The notes beneath the pieces were generated by a model that saw only the letters and a program-made list of their open reading frames with translations, was not told the origin of the DNA and did not search any database. From NCBI GenBank assembly GCA_037783545.1, contig JBBELK010000094.1:186001-250000 (forward strand): a DNA stretch of 64,000 bases, written 5' to 3'. This DNA comes from Henricia sp. BOLD:AAB3569 (Eukaryota > Echinodermata > Asteroidea > Spinulosida > Echinasteridae). The position numbers and the translations under genes were made by a program. Of the stretch, positions 1 to 11,750 are shown piece after piece; within the stretch, counting starts at the first letter, position 1, and every line of letters starts with the position of its first letter.

Positions 1-1193
1 TGCCATTTGGGAACGACTTTCACCTTCGCGGGTCCAACTCTTATTGGGAATGAGTGGACATGGGTTGGCTGATCTCTTCCAAATGCCAAATACACCTCTT
101 CGGGAAAATAATTTTAAAAAATCGTTGTCATTATTATCCATATCTACATTCTTCAAAATCGATGCTTAGAATACAGACGTTAAAACAATTGTATAAGTGT
201 GATACAATTGTAGATCACTTGATGAATACCTGGTTGGCATTTGACGCTTGCTTATACGTTTGGGTTCACGGGCGATGTCATCCTATTTATCCTCAAGCCT
301 CAAATGTAAGTACAGGTTGGGACAATATGTGCTGCATCTGAAGTCTTCGCTCCTTGACAGTTTTGATCCAATCACAAGTGAAATCTTCACTTCCTGACCC
401 CTAATGCACCTTGGTGGTTGGTGCCTTGTCCCCATCACTGTTGAACTGAAAAATGAATAACAAGTTAACATTATTAATAAATGGCACTGAGGGTTGAGAA
501 GTTGATCAGAATGTTTTTCTTTTTTTGAAATGACTCATCAAGCATCGGTAAGTGCAAATTTGATGGAAATACCCACAATTTTGAGTGAGAATTTGTCAGG
601 AAACACTAAGTCTGATATGTTTTGTGCAAAAGGTCGGAAAACATGATAAACAGTATAAATACCGTACACGTTCGCCACTAATTCTTCCTAAAACTAAATT
701 CTTCCTAAAACTAAAAGTAATAATGTCATGATCGTATGCCACAGAAAGTGTAAAGTTTGGTTAGGAAACACGATGAGAAAATATCAAGTTTTTCTTTGGA
801 AACACTTCGGATTTTTCTTGTCATGCTCTATACACGAATCCGCAAGCAAATAAACGCACAAAATTGTTCGAAGTGACAACATAATGTAACAGCATATCAT
901 CAACACAAAACCCACAGTTCATGGCTGCTCGGATTAGTGTATAGACTTGAGTTAGTAGTCCATGGAGTTTCAACTTGCGAACGTGCGTGGTAGTTTTTCC
1001 ATGATCAACCACCAACCCTGACCAAGTTCATTCGATCAATAGCTGCTACGATTCAGTGAGTTCGCATAATAAGTCATGCAAAAAAATGTTCTGGCTGGAT
1101 CTGCCACACCTGAAATTCTATCAAAACCTGTAATAATGAAAAGCCTAACTGTGGCCTAACTATACGACCATACGTGTCTATACCATTGGCAAC
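1..1193. other. 5' flank of the glycosyltransferase-like gene
   Basis: AT-rich sequence upstream of the gene that starts at 1194. The small ORFs here show no recognisable domain and no consistent splice signals. It presumably holds the promoter and 5' UTR of that gene, but I see no defined core promoter. Confidence 0.4.
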
Positions 1194-1934
1194 ATGCATG
1201 TAAATAAAAAAAAACTCGCGTTTTTAATCACATCGTATGTTACAGTTATGGTCACTCTAATGACAATATACTCACACCAGAAAGTACTCGAAGTCGAAAG
1301 GCGTCCGAGTCCAATCGATTCATCGGTCACCCGTTCCAAAACTCGGCCAAACCTGACTCTCACGAACGGCTACAGTATGAAGTTGACATTACGAATGACC
1401 GCGAGACCAGATCTCCTGCAGTTACTCTACTGTAAGATGTTTCGCTCGGCTGCGCTGTTCTGGTCCCCAAAGTTGGGTAATGTCAGTCTAATACTGGACG
1501 AGGAATCAAAGACCGATCATGAGTTTGCAGCTCGGCTTCAGAAACAACAACACTCTATCGGATTTGATATTAAAATCAGGTATGAACCTCTACCTGAGAA
1601 TACGACTTGCCTGAAGACAAAAGGGATCACCGTGGGATACACCCGCATGCTGTTTAACGGTTTCTTCATGGATTTATACACCGATGTAGACATTATTGCA
1701 TGGACAGACACCGATGTGGTGTTTACCACGCCAGTCACACCGGAAAATATCTTTAAAGGCAACAAATTGCGAGTTACTGGCACTGACATGTTATACAAGA
1801 ACGTCAGATTTGTGCAACCATCAACAAGGGCTGCTCTTGGAAAGCCAATGGTTTCAGTGTTTGGCCATTTCCCTACTTACGTCTGGAGAGACACTTTCAC
1901 CAACTGTCGGAAACACATTCTTCAACACATGAAC
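1194..1934 (+). CDS. Glycosyltransferase-like gene, exon 1
   Basis: Codes for residues 1-247: cytoplasmic tail, membrane anchor, stem and the DxD-bearing half of the catalytic region. It ends after HMN, directly before GTAAGT. The open frame runs only four codons past the splice site before a stop. Confidence 0.8.
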
Positions 1935-4900
1935 GTAAGTACTTTATAATTTGTTTTACGAAAAGAACCGTAACATCTAAATTCCGGTGCATGTCACGGT
2001 ACATCTCATGCCCATACACTATGAACATCTAACAATGGAAATTGGGCACACACCATTGTTACTAACAATGGGGTTACAATGAACGTGTACATGTTCTTGC
2101 TCATAGTGATATGAAAGGACATCCGCGAACAGGACCGTTGTACATAATTCCAACGTATAGGCCTACGTTAACTTATGCATATGAAAGAGGTTTTACGAAA
2201 ATAACCGTCACATCTAAATTCCGATGCGCGTCAACGGTACATCTCATACCCATGTGAAATGACACCCGGCACGACCGTTTCATACCCATATGAAACGGAT
2301 GTACCGTTGGGCGTCAATGATACGTCTCATAAATTTAAAAGGGTAATAATAAACATCTTTCTACATTATAATTACATTATTCTTGATCTATCTTAGCCCT
2401 CACCTTGAGTGGCAATTTCGGCCTTGTGTTTGGTGATTTCCATTAAAAACAAATAAATAAGCAACTATATAAAATCGACGAATAGAGCCGTTCTATCTAA
2501 ATTCCATTGTACGTTATTGTTTACAACAAACAAATCAAAACTAGAGCAAATCGGAAACAACAAACAAATCAAAACTATAGCTTATGTGCTTCACGAATAT
2601 CAGCCTGAAATAGCTTTTATGAAAGGTTTTTCTGACCTTTGAACACTGCAGAAGGTTGGGGAGTTATTTGACTGGAAATCAAGATGCTGATCCATAGACC
2701 ATATCGCAAATCAATTTTCACCAACAGAGGGCGTCCTTTGCAATGCACTATTGGATTGAAAATGGGTCAAATTTGACCCATTTCTGCAGTACCGAAATGC
2801 TCAATACGGCGTTTCCTCGTTACTGTACAGTCTATGGCCCTTACCGCTGCAGTACAGAAATGCTCAATACGGCGTTTCCTTGTTACTGTACAGTCTATGG
2901 CCCTTACCGCTGCAGTACAGAAATGCTCAATACGGCGGTTCCTCGTTACTGTACAGTTTATGGCCCTTACTGCTGCAGTACCGAAGTGCCCAATACGGCG
3001 TTTCCTCGTTACTGTACAGTCTATGGCCATGCGCTGCAGTACAGGAATGCTCAATACGGCGTTTCCTCGTTACTGTACAATCTATTGCAATTACCTCTGC
3101 ACTAGCGAAATGCCCAATACGGCGTTTCCTCGATACTGTACAGTCTACGGCCCTACTAAAATGACCCGTACTGACCATTAGGTAGCCGATAGCCAAATTC
3201 TGTGAACAACCCATATGTAGCTTGGTCCAAGGATGTTACTGACCACATTTGACATTAATTGGGTCAAGACTGTGGAAGAAGAAGCATTTTATATTTTTGA
3301 AGAAAATGACCAGTAGGTGACCATTGACCTCACGTGGTGGTCACCCAAGATAGGACTCCGGTCAAGGAAGACTCTGTCCAAATCTGGTTGAAATCGGCCA
3401 CGGCGTTTGGCAGTTATTAGCAGATGTATGATGTCACGTGACCGTTTGCCCGAAGAAAGAAAGAAATAATTTAGAAAGAAAGAAATCGGACGATCACAAT
3501 ATACCAGCGTGCTGCGCACGGCTGATATAAAAATTAATTTAAATATTTACACAAGGATGCAAATAAGGAAAACAATTGTACTTTGAACAATTTAAGTATT
3601 TGTGAAATAATAAACAAGGATTATTAAACAGACATAAACGGTACTTTCCGTGTTTAAAAAAATACAATCAGGAAAAAAATATATTACCATTAAATAAATA
3701 AATAATTAAACGGTTCTTTCCGTTTTATATTATAGAACAATAATTAAACAAATACCAATCGGGAGAGAAAAATAAATTTAATTTGAATAACCCGAAGGGG
3801 GGAAAGGAGAGGAGAGAAGAGAGTGCCCATTCCCAAAAAAGGGATGGGCGGAGGAAAGCCGAGGCCGCCAACCATGTGTACAAATCCTATAGCCGAGTAG
3901 CCGTGCGTGTATGGTTAAAAAACAAAATAGCACGTTCATGTCGGCTTAAACCTTCGAAAAGGTCTGCCAAATCTTTCTGCTAGCAACCACTAATGTATCC
4001 ACACAGTCTAACGAAATACCAGACGATTAAACGAGACAGGCTTACTTTCAAATAACCGCGTCATTTCGGCTCAGAAACACCGCTAACATTCGCCATTTTG
4101 TGTGTGTATATGTGTGTGCGTGTATTACTGTATGCACACACAACGTTTTTACATCGACAACGACGCGACGCGTGAAAAAAATGCTGCACTACTGGCGAAT
4201 GCTGCCATTCACCAATGGAAGCTTTCGCTGGACACCACGTGACATGGTTGGGCGATTTGTTTTTAACCAACTTCGATTTGCGGGGGTCAACATTATAACC
4301 ATAATTGGTTAAAATACAGCCCTCTGATCTTATATTCTACAACCCGCAGTTTACCCAACCAGAAAGTAGAATATTTCTTAACCAACCCCTGGTTTAAGAA
4401 AAATGTATACCCAACTCATAGAATTTAACCAACATTGGGAGGTTTTTAACCAACTGATTTTCAACCAGTGATAACCAGCGTTCTGAGAGTGTAGGGCGTG
4501 TCGCAATGCGCGTACGGTGATTGGAGGGCATTCGAGTATACCGTCTCTATTGTCTAGCGGGAAATGTAATTGGATGGCCGTCGTATACGGTCACTACACA
4601 GTTCAAAACGAAAGAACACTAGTCATGCAATAACTGCGGGAATGTCGTCATATTTTTGTTGTTCTTTTCCATGCAGGTTAGCCGTTTCGAGGATGCTTTC
4701 CTGATCCTGAGGAAACACTGTCCACGTTCTGGGCGATTTATCCTTCCAGTGCACATTATTCTTACATATGCTTACTACTTTGAACACGAGCGCTATGACT
4801 GGCATTTCGATGCCAACAATTCGACACGTTTCCACAGGAAGCGCACAAAAAAAGATGTTGTGGTCCCTGTTGCCGACACCTCTCCTAGAGTCACTGTCGT

Positions 4901-5237
4901 CGTACACAACAAACACCCCCAACCCCCAAATCAGCACAATATTTTGAAGCAAGGGTACTGCGTGGCCAAACGCATTGTGGATAAACTCCCCAGCGGCTGT
5001 GAGACGTTTAATGACACTGTCAATTTTAAACTGTTTGACAATGCTTACTTTGATTCGTGGTGTAAGGGGGAAGATGGCATAAAAACATGCACGGCGGTTA
5101 TTGAGAAACATTACGAAAATGTTAAGAAACACTACAAGAACGGGTTATACGACTTGGACTTAGAAAGAGTATTGAAAGTGGAAAAAGCAGCTGCGACGGA
5201 GAACATCACATGTCCACATATTTTTGACTTTCCCTAA
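1194..5237 (+). CDS. Type II membrane glycosyltransferase-like protein, 2 exons, 433 aa
   Basis: Exons 1194-1934 and 4677-5237 join in phase 0, with donor GTAAGT and a pyrimidine-rich acceptor ending CAG. The product has a short basic N-terminus, a hydrophobic segment at about residues 8-25 and then a long luminal-type region, the layout of a Golgi type II enzyme. A DxD motif (W170-T-D172-T-D174) follows a hydrophobic strand, as in GT-A nucleotide-sugar transferases where it binds metal and sugar nucleotide. Several N-x-S/T sequons (for example NLT, NVS, NTT, NITC) support a secretory-pathway location. The exon 2 part carries conserved-looking Cys and aromatic residues and ends in CPHIFDFP. 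I do not recognise the exact family, and donor and acceptor sugars are unknown. The start is the first ATG before the membrane anchor. The 2.7-kb intron holds a 63-bp minisatellite. Confidence 0.75.
2024..2108 (+). mobile_element. Degenerate copy of the AACAATGG hairpin element
   Basis: The left arm (AACAATGGAAATTGGGCACA) matches the perfect hairpin at 41093-41181. The right arm here is diverged and only the CTCATAGTG end is still similar. Confidence 0.5.
2785..3165 (+). repeat. 63-bp intronic minisatellite, about 6 copies
   Basis: Head-to-tail units, each with CTGCAGTAC, AATGCTCAATACGGCG, TTTCCTCGTTACTGTACAG and a TCTATGGCCCTTAC linker. The 63-bp period is a multiple of three, which keeps several frames open and creates spurious repetitive ORFs on both strands. 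The last unit has diverged. Confidence 0.85.
4677..5237 (+). CDS. Glycosyltransferase-like gene, exon 2 (terminal)
   Basis: Begins after a T-rich tract ending CATGCAG with VSRFEDAF, in phase 0 with exon 1. It codes for the C-terminal 186 residues and stops at TAA 5235-5237. A repeat element begins about 18 bases later, so the 3' UTR must be very short or run into it. Confidence 0.8.
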   Translation, partial: VSRFEDAFLILRKHCPRSGRFILPVHIILTYAYYFEHERYDWHFDANNSTRFHRKRTKKDVVVPVADTSPRVTVVVHNKHPQPPNQHNILKQGYCVAKRIVDKLPSGCETFNDTVNFKLFDNAYFDSWCKGEDGIKTCTAVIEKHYENVKKHYKNGLYDLDLERVLKVEKAAATENITCPHIFDFP

Positions 5238-6000
5238 AAGGTACAGTATAGTATACACTGCAAAAACTCTGGTGTTAAATTAACACCATTGGTGTTGTCT
5301 TATATAGATATCAAATCTGGTGTTAAAATTTAACACCATTGGTGTTAGTTTTTATTCCTCAATTGGAATAAATGCATTTTTTTAACACCCTACTATAGTG
5401 TTAAAACTAATAATTGTGGTGTTAAAACTTGGCACCGGGCTCGGTATTTATTAATTAATTCATTTATTTATTCCATTTATTTACCCAGGGTACGGGTGTG
5501 CCCAAACAGTTTCCATTGGGGCCATGCAAACACTCATAAAACAAATATTATATTAAATTAAACAAGAGTTCACAATCACAAACAAACTGGAATAAGATAC
5601 AACAACTACAACATAACAAATTCACAAAACTAATGGTTACAGAAAAACAACATCACAAGAAATATTATACATGCACGTAACACTGAAATTTACGCTAATT
5701 ACGGGAAGGGCGAAAACCCCCAAAAGCCCTTTTTAAGAGAAAAAAATTGGAAAATTCCCTTCTGGCTCCAAAATGAAAGTTTAATTTTATGGCAACCAAG
5801 TCATACGACTCCGTAAATTAGCATTTCTATTCTCACTTGAAGTTGATCATGTGAATGTTATGTATATGTTTGGCGAAGTTCCGATTTGAATGAGCTCAAA
5901 GAAGACATAGTTCTAAGGTGTGCACTAAGGCTGTTCCAAATTGCGGCGCCAGTTACAGCAAAACTCGAGGCGTAAGACTCCTTTCGTACAAAGGGAATTT

Positions 6001-6402
6001 TCAATGTCTTTTCGGCAGATTGACGAGTTTCTCGAGTTTGTACGTATATGGTGGAAATAGACTTGCCATATGCGGGGCCAAGGAATTTATGCTTTTAAAG
6101 ACAAATATAGCTTTTTTGTATTTGACTCTCTCTGGATAGGCAAGCCAGTCGAGCTTTTTAAACATGTCAGCTGATGAAGTTAGAAAATCGCATTTCAGTA
6201 TTATTCTGGCTGCACGTTTTAGGCATTTGTTCAAGACAGCATTATGAGATGCGTAACGGTCACCCCATACTGTGCAACAATAATTTAGACTAGGCATGAC
6301 TAAACTTAACATAAGGGTATGCATGTGCTTTTGAATTACACAGTCCCGAATTCTTTTTAACATAGCTAATTTCGAGAAAACTGTCTTCTTCACATAGGAC
6401 AT
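6001..6402 (-). pseudogene. LINE reverse transcriptase, C-terminal fragment
   Basis: Open 133-codon piece with LVMPSLNYCCTVWGDRYAS and LNKCLKRAARIIL, the conserved block after the RT thumb of Jockey/CR1-like elements. It is separated from the palm boxes by frameshifts and stops. Confidence 0.8.
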
Positions 6403-6868
6403 GTTGGTTCCAACTTAAGGTTTAGTCAATAATAACACCCAAGCATTTAAACAATTCAACGTTATGCACTTGATTATTATTGATATGTAGGCCTATACTC
6501 TAAGCTCATGCGCGCTTATTTTTTTTCTTTGAGCCAATGAGCATACATTTAGTTTTACTATAGCATTAACTTTGATTTTGTTTTTAACGGACCACCGATG
6601 AATCATGTCTAATGACTTGTTCAGGCTAGTTTTAATTTCGACAATGCTTTCGGAACTGCAAGTTAATGTGGAGTCATCGGATACATATAAATTTTACACT
6701 TTTCGGATACATAAAGAGGCAAGTCATATGTATATAGGCCTATAATGAATAATAATGGGCCCATAATTGATCCTTGTGGTACACCGACACTTATATGCAA
6801 AGATTTTGACATATGTTTACTAATAAGCCTATTATAACGGTTTGACTGCGATCACTGAGATAGGACTT

Positions 6869-6975
6869 AAAGGCACAGGCTCGTCAGCAATGCGCGCGAG
6901 CCAAATTCGTGCCACGAAATACGCAGCTCCATGCCTTTGCTATGGAGCTGCGTATTTCGTGGCACGAATTTGGCG
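6869..6975. mobile_element. Hairpin MITE (GCAGCTCCAT family), copy 1, inside the LINE
   Basis: Inverted arms (CAAATTCGTGCCACGAAATA..GCAGCTCCAT) flank a 9-base loop, GCCTTTGCT. The left arm continues outward with AAAGGCACAGGCTCGTCAGC. The right outer arm is missing, and about 20 RT codons between DCVDH and FKSYL are missing with it. Confidence 0.8.
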
Positions 6976-7195
6976 AATATGGTCAACGCAGTCAAATGCC
7001 TTACTGAGATCTAGGAAAACTGTTCTGGTCATTTTCCCGTGATCCATAGCTTGAAGACACTCGTTTGTCAAATCGTTTAGTGTACTTTCTGTTGAGTGCA
7101 AAGGCCGAAATCTAGATTGACAAACAGGAATAAAATTGTTTTCATCAAGATATATACGACTACCTGTTTGAGTGTATCCATCTTTCTATAGGATT

Positions 7196-7489
7196 TTAGA
7201 GATAATCGGCAAGATTGATAGGTACTAGTCGGTAATTACATGCGTTGCACTTTTCGCCTCTTTTATGAATAGGTGTAACTGAAGCATGTTTCCATGCCTT
7301 TGGATACTGTTCATTTCTTATCGAGAGGTTAAATATATGCGTTAAAGACTTAGTAATAAAAGGTGCAGCCATTTTAATCATATTAACGCTAGTACTATCT
7401 GGGCCTTTTGCTTTCCCAATCAACAAAGACGCAATTTGCTTTTGAACAAACTCTTCTGGGATACTAGGAAGAGAACAATGTTCGTACAT
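7196..7489 (-). pseudogene. LINE reverse transcriptase, N-terminal fragment
   Basis: Contains IASLLIGKAKGPDSTSVNMIK and WKHASVTPIHKRGEKCNACNYR, matching the RT motifs KAxGPDxI and W..a.V.PI.K.G....NYRPI. The usual RPI has decayed to RLVPI. Confidence 0.8.
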
Positions 7490-8031
7490 GTATAATCTGG
7501 TGAAGAAGCAAGAGAATGGTCGTGAGAATCATCGGCCTCATTTGAACTTGTGTGATTCTCAGCGGCCATACGTACACCAATTGTTGAAAAATATTCATTG
7601 AAATTGTTTGCGATGTCGGTATAGGGTCATCAACATATTCTCCGTTTGAGGAGATGATTGAACTCGGGACACATTTTTGTTTATTGGGAAGGACTTCTTT
7701 AGGTTTCTTCCACAAGAGTGATGAGTTATCCTTATTTTCCTCAATTTCCGAAGTGTAATATTCTATCTATATAAGACAACACCACTGGTGTTAATTTAAC
7801 ACCACAGTTTTTGCAGTGTATACGATTGGTAAACTGTTAAAAACGGCGTTATTTCCACTGGTAATTGAAATCCTATGTTGAGAAAACTGTAGAAATGTCA
7901 GCCACATAGCATAGGCCTAGATGCAGTAATACCCAAATAATACAAAAATCGAGGCATGTTTTTTTGTGCATGAATGAATGGCTCCAAAAATTGCCTACAG
8001 ACGATCTGTGGAGATTCAAATAGTTTTGTCA

Positions 8032-8345
8032 TTTTTATTATTATTATTTCTTTCTGGTATTCATACCAAGGATTCTTCAATAGTGCTCATTGCACTGTCA
8101 CTCGTAAGCGTGAGGAAACCCATGAAGAATTAGAAATGGACAGAGACACCGGGGAATCCCCTTGCTCTTCACGAAAGAATGCTCTGGGATCTTTAGAGTG
8201 CGTTACCATTACCTAACACACTGGCCCAACGGCTTTACATCCCTTCCGAAGGATGGAGGAAGTGTGGCTGAGTGCCTTGCCCAAGGGCACAGGTACCGCA
8301 GCCGGATTCGAACCCGCAACCCCAAGTTTTCACCCATGATTGCGA
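8032..8345 (-). repeat. tRNA-derived SINE, minus strand, copy 1
   Basis: Read on the minus strand it starts with a tRNA-like head (B-box type GGGTTCGAATCC), passes a GTGCCCTTGGGCAAGGCACT core and ends in an ATAATAATAA tail. A closely similar copy lies at 33926-34290. Confidence 0.7.
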
Positions 8346-8634
8346 GTCAATGGCCCTTCAGACGAAATAATTTTACAGGATGATTACTACCATTACCATC
8401 TTGATAACCAGTAAGCTATTTAGATAATAATTCAGATTTTTTAAAAGGGTAATTACCAAACATGTAGACTACCTTTAATGAGAGATACATGTATATGGAA
8501 TTAGTAAAAGGGACACGACATCCAAAATTTCAAATTCAAAATTTCAAACACAAACGCGGTGTCAAATGAAAGGTCTATAAAATTGTCCAGATTTAAACTC
8601 GGAATAAAAATAAAACTGCGTTGTGGTACTAAAA

Positions 8635-9545
8635 GTAAGGATTATGTAAATATCCTAATTTAGTGGGGAAAAAAGTGATTAATTGTTGTGGATAAGTATT
8701 GTGCTTTAGTTTATACATAGCCTATGATTCAGGAATGAAGTTATGTTGGGTATTATTTAAGTATACATCTCAAGAAATAATCAGTTATAATTTTATTTTT
8801 GCATAATAATTTTCGTTTAAATAACTGAAGTTATGTTGCATTTTGGGTATTTAATATTTAAGTATACATCTCAAGAAATAATGAGTTATATTTTTATTTT
8901 TGCATAATAAGTTTCGTTTAAATAACTGAAGTTATGTTGCATTTTTTAAAAAGTCCTTCCGTTACCGAAAAAATAAGGATTATGTAAATATCCTAAATAT
9001 AGTGGGAAAAAAAGTGATTAACTGTTGTGGATAAGTATTGTGCTTTAGTTTATACATAGCCTATGATTCAGGAATGAAGTTATGTTGGGTAATATTTAAG
9101 TATACATCTCAAGGAATAATCAGTTATATTTTTATTTTTGCATAATAAGTTTCGTTTAAAAAACTATGAATTGTAGGTTAGGGCGACAAATCGAGTTTAA
9201 AAAAGGTATATTAGGGCGACCTGCTCAATAGGGCGACATTTTGGTGTCGCCCTAATATTTTTGAGTTTAAAATTAATTTTTTTTAGGTCAAAAACAATTT
9301 TTTTTAGGTCGAGAACCATTTTTATTGGGACTGGAGTTGTTTCTCTTCGGTCTGTGACCATCTCCGGAAGCTTTGGGTAAAAAAATAAGGTGTCATTTTG
9401 AGTGATTCTTGCCGAAATTTCGGTGGTCTCCGGTGAGAGTCTTGCCGAAATGTCGCCCTATTGCGTCATTCAGCGTTCTTTAAATAACTGAAGTTATGTT
9501 GCATTTTTTTTAAAGTCCTTCAGTTACCAAAAAATATGTATTTTT
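8635..9545 (+). repeat. Tandem AT-rich repeat block, split by a TA element
   Basis: The block GGATTATGTAAATATCCTAA .. GTTATGTTGGGTA .. AAATAACTGAAGTTATGTTG occurs at about 8640 and 8975. An internal part of about 100 bases is duplicated again at 8750-8945. The second copy is interrupted by the element at 9179-9460 and resumes at 9480. Confidence 0.7.
9179..9460. mobile_element. TIR element, TAGGGCGACA family, copy 1
   Basis: Starts TAGGGCGACA and ends TGTCGCCCTA, compatible with a TA target duplication around GGGCGAC ends. It has an internal TAGGGCGACC/GTCGCCCTAA pair and lies inside an older AT-rich repeat. A second copy, inverted relative to this one, is at 51567-51806. Confidence 0.8.
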
Positions 9546-9680
9546 AACATATTTATAAAATTAGAGACAAATGTACATTGATAATTTGAATGCAAAGCAG
9601 GTTTGGGTAGTCCTACAATATGCTGTTAATGCTGGAAGTTTTACTCTTTTCATTTAGTAATTATAGTTAATTATAATATC

Positions 9681-9716
9681 TGTCCTTCCGTTACCAAAAT
9701 CGGTAACGGAAGGACA
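9681..9716. repeat. Perfect 15-bp hairpin
   Basis: TGTCCTTCCGTTACC, a 6-base loop and its exact complement. The word TCCTTCCGTTACC also occurs near 8955, so this is probably part of the surrounding repeat family. Confidence 0.7.
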
Positions 9717-9799
9717 AAAATTAGTCTTATTTTCATAGCGCTTGGGGCATTTGATGGTTTAAAAAAAATGATACTTGTATAGGGTCCAAAGGGATTTTA

Positions 9800-10367
9800 C
9801 CAGATTTTATTTAAAACATAATTCATATAACCATGATGCACCAGATTATCTTAATTATTCAGACCGTCTCAGTTCTTTGAACCTTGCTACACTACAATCA
9901 AGAAGAGTCTTTGCCTCTGTTATAAACTGCTTTATAACTTAACTGGAGTAGAAAACATGTACTTGCAGATTAACTCTCGTACAGAATATCCTACTTTTAG
10001 GATTCCTTTCTCCAGGTGTAACTCTTTGAAATATTCTTTTTTTCATAGAGTACCAGATGTATGGAACACCTTACCCATTGATATTCGTTGTTCTGCTTCA
10101 ACTGCTTCCTTTAAAAAAGCAGCTGTTTTATTTCTTGGTTAATTTGATTTGTTTGTGTGTGTTATTTGTCACTTTTATTACCTGAGTTTGTAATTGTTAA
10201 ATGATTCTTGATATGGCAGCTGAACCTTTTTGGTCATAGGAACTTATGTTCCTCCTCAGCCTTGCCTTCTCCACTGTTAGTGTTTACTGTGTACAACTTA
10301 TATTTATGTATTATATATTTTGAATTAATACCTTAGTGGAGTGAAATAAAATAATAATAATAATAAC
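9800..10367 (+). mobile_element. LINE 3' end fragment, plus strand
   Basis: Translates as DAPDYLNYSDRLSSLNLATL, a frame change near 9915, then FRIPFSRCNSLKYSFFHRVP, DVWNTLPIDIR and SFKKA before a stop at 10142. This R..R...FF.R....WN.LP..I pattern is the C-terminus of Jockey/CR1-like RT ORFs. The 3' UTR ends in GTGAAATAAAATAATAATAA, the element tail. Confidence 0.8.
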
Positions 10368-10476
10368 TAGAGGTATGACGTTTGTTGTTACAAACGCCAG
10401 GTGATCGGGCTAAATGAACATTTTGTGATGAATTTCAGACGTTGTTATCACCTATGGAATGGCAAAAATGGAAGTT

Positions 10477-10599
10477 CAGCAGCCGATTTCACGAAACTTT
10501 ACGCAATTGCGCAAGTCCACTTACGCCATTACTTGCGCAATAGCTTATGGCGTAAGTGGAATTGCGCAATTGCGTAAAGTTTCGTGAAATCGGCTGCTG
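10477..10599. mobile_element. Hairpin MITE, CAGCAGCCGATTTCACGAAA family
   Basis: Two arms of about 53 bp, nearly perfect complements, both containing CTTTACGCAATTGCGCAA-type sequence, with a short loop. It is inserted in composite copy A. A left-arm fragment of the same family lies at 53717-53800. Confidence 0.85.
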
Positions 10600-11750
10600 T
10601 ATACACTAATCCGGTAACTAATATCTCCTCCCTGCATATCCGCCATAGCTGGGGGTTGATAGCTTGCACCGTTTTGAGATATGAATTGTTGAAATAATAA
10701 CCTTTGAAATCTTGTAATGTGACACCTGTGACGACATCATGACGTCACAATTTTGTGCACAAATTGTTGAACAATATGTTGAACATCAAGTTCTTAAATG
10801 TGGCGAAGGAATCATACCAATATCTGTTGTAGTTTTCAAGATACAGCATTTTAAAACATCTCAGCTCCAAATTTGCGTAATTTGACGTACATTACGTAAC
10901 CACCGTCCATGTAATGACGTCACCAATGGTATAGTCAAAAGGTCCACATGTGTGAAAACATTTCGTTCCGTAGAACTATGGTCAAATTCCCTACCACTTT
11001 GGCTCTTTTTGCATTCAAAGTGCTAAACAAGTGTACATTTTCGAACCTCTTCCGGTTTGGACCGGAAGTAGGCGTCACACAGGGGTCATGACATCGTATG
11101 ATTTGTTCAGTTCATTTAGACTTATCATGTTGTGAAAGAATTGTTCAAGTATCTATTACGGTTCTTGAGATATGAATTTTAAAAATAATAACCTTTGAAT
11201 TTGTGTAATTTGACACCTGTGACGATATCATGACGTCACAATGTTGTGCACAAATTGTTCAACAATTTGATAAACATCAAGTTCTTAAATGTGGCGAAAG
11301 AATCATGCAAATATCTGCTGTAGTTCTCAAGATACAGCATTTTAAAACAATTCAGCTCCAAATTTGCGTATTTTGACGCCACATTACGTAACCACCGTCC
11401 ATGTGATGACGTCACAAATGGTATAGTCAAAAAGTCTACATGTGTGGAAACATTTCGTTCCGTAGAAATATGGTCAAATTCACTACCACTTTGAATCTAT
11501 TTGCATTCAAAACGCTTACAAAATGCACATTTTCGAACAACTTCCGGTTTGGACCGGAAGTAGGCGTCACACAGGGGTCATGACATCGTATGATTTGTTC
11601 AGTTCATTTAGACTTATCATGTTGTGAAAGAATTGTTCAAGTATCTATTACGGTTCTTGAGATATGAATTTTGGAAATAATAACCTTTGAATTTTTGTAA
11701 TTTGACACCTGATGACGTCATGATTACGTCACACTTGATGCCATCGTGAT

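Larger units (their letters stand above)
1935..4676 (+). other. Intron of the glycosyltransferase-like gene
   Basis: A 2.74-kb GT-AG intron. It holds two related blocks at 1955-2013 and 2188-2260 (TTTTACGAAAA.AACCG type), a diverged hairpin-element copy near 2024-2108, the 63-bp minisatellite at 2785-3165, a GA-rich stretch near 3460-3490 and an AT-rich stretch at 3530-3780. No other exon is evident. Confidence 0.6.
5440..7740 (-). mobile_element. Non-LTR retrotransposon (LINE), decayed, minus strand
   Basis: Reading leftward, the frames give a linker region (LWKKPKEVLPNKQKCVPSS), RT start (KAKGPDSTSVNMIKMAAPFI), TVFLDLSKAFDCVDH, FKSYLSDR, GVPQGSIMGPLLFI, a YVSDDSTL box and the RT thumb/C-terminal region (NYCCTVWGDRY; RAARIIL). 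This order is that of Jockey/CR1-type reverse transcriptase. The FADD-type box reads VSDD, and several frameshifts and stops break the ORF. The 3' end has an AAATAAAT-type tail near 5440-5490. No endonuclease domain is visible, so the copy is 5'-truncated. A hairpin element at 6869-6975 interrupts the RT palm. Confidence 0.85.
5255..7819. mobile_element. TIR element (CACTGCAAAAACT family) carrying a LINE insertion
   Basis: The left end (CACTGCAAAAACTCTGGTGT at about 5256) is the inverted complement of the right end (TTTTTGCAGTG at about 7819). Both continue inward with TTAAATTAACACCA-type sequence and the word GACAACACCA or its complement. Both ends are flanked by TATA-like bases. The interior is mostly the minus-strand LINE, so I infer a MITE split by retrotransposition. 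Confidence 0.6.

Noticed and set aside
2743..3214. Several long repetitive ORFs on both strands
   Set aside because: They come from a 63-bp minisatellite whose length is a multiple of three; no start context, splice link or domain supports coding.
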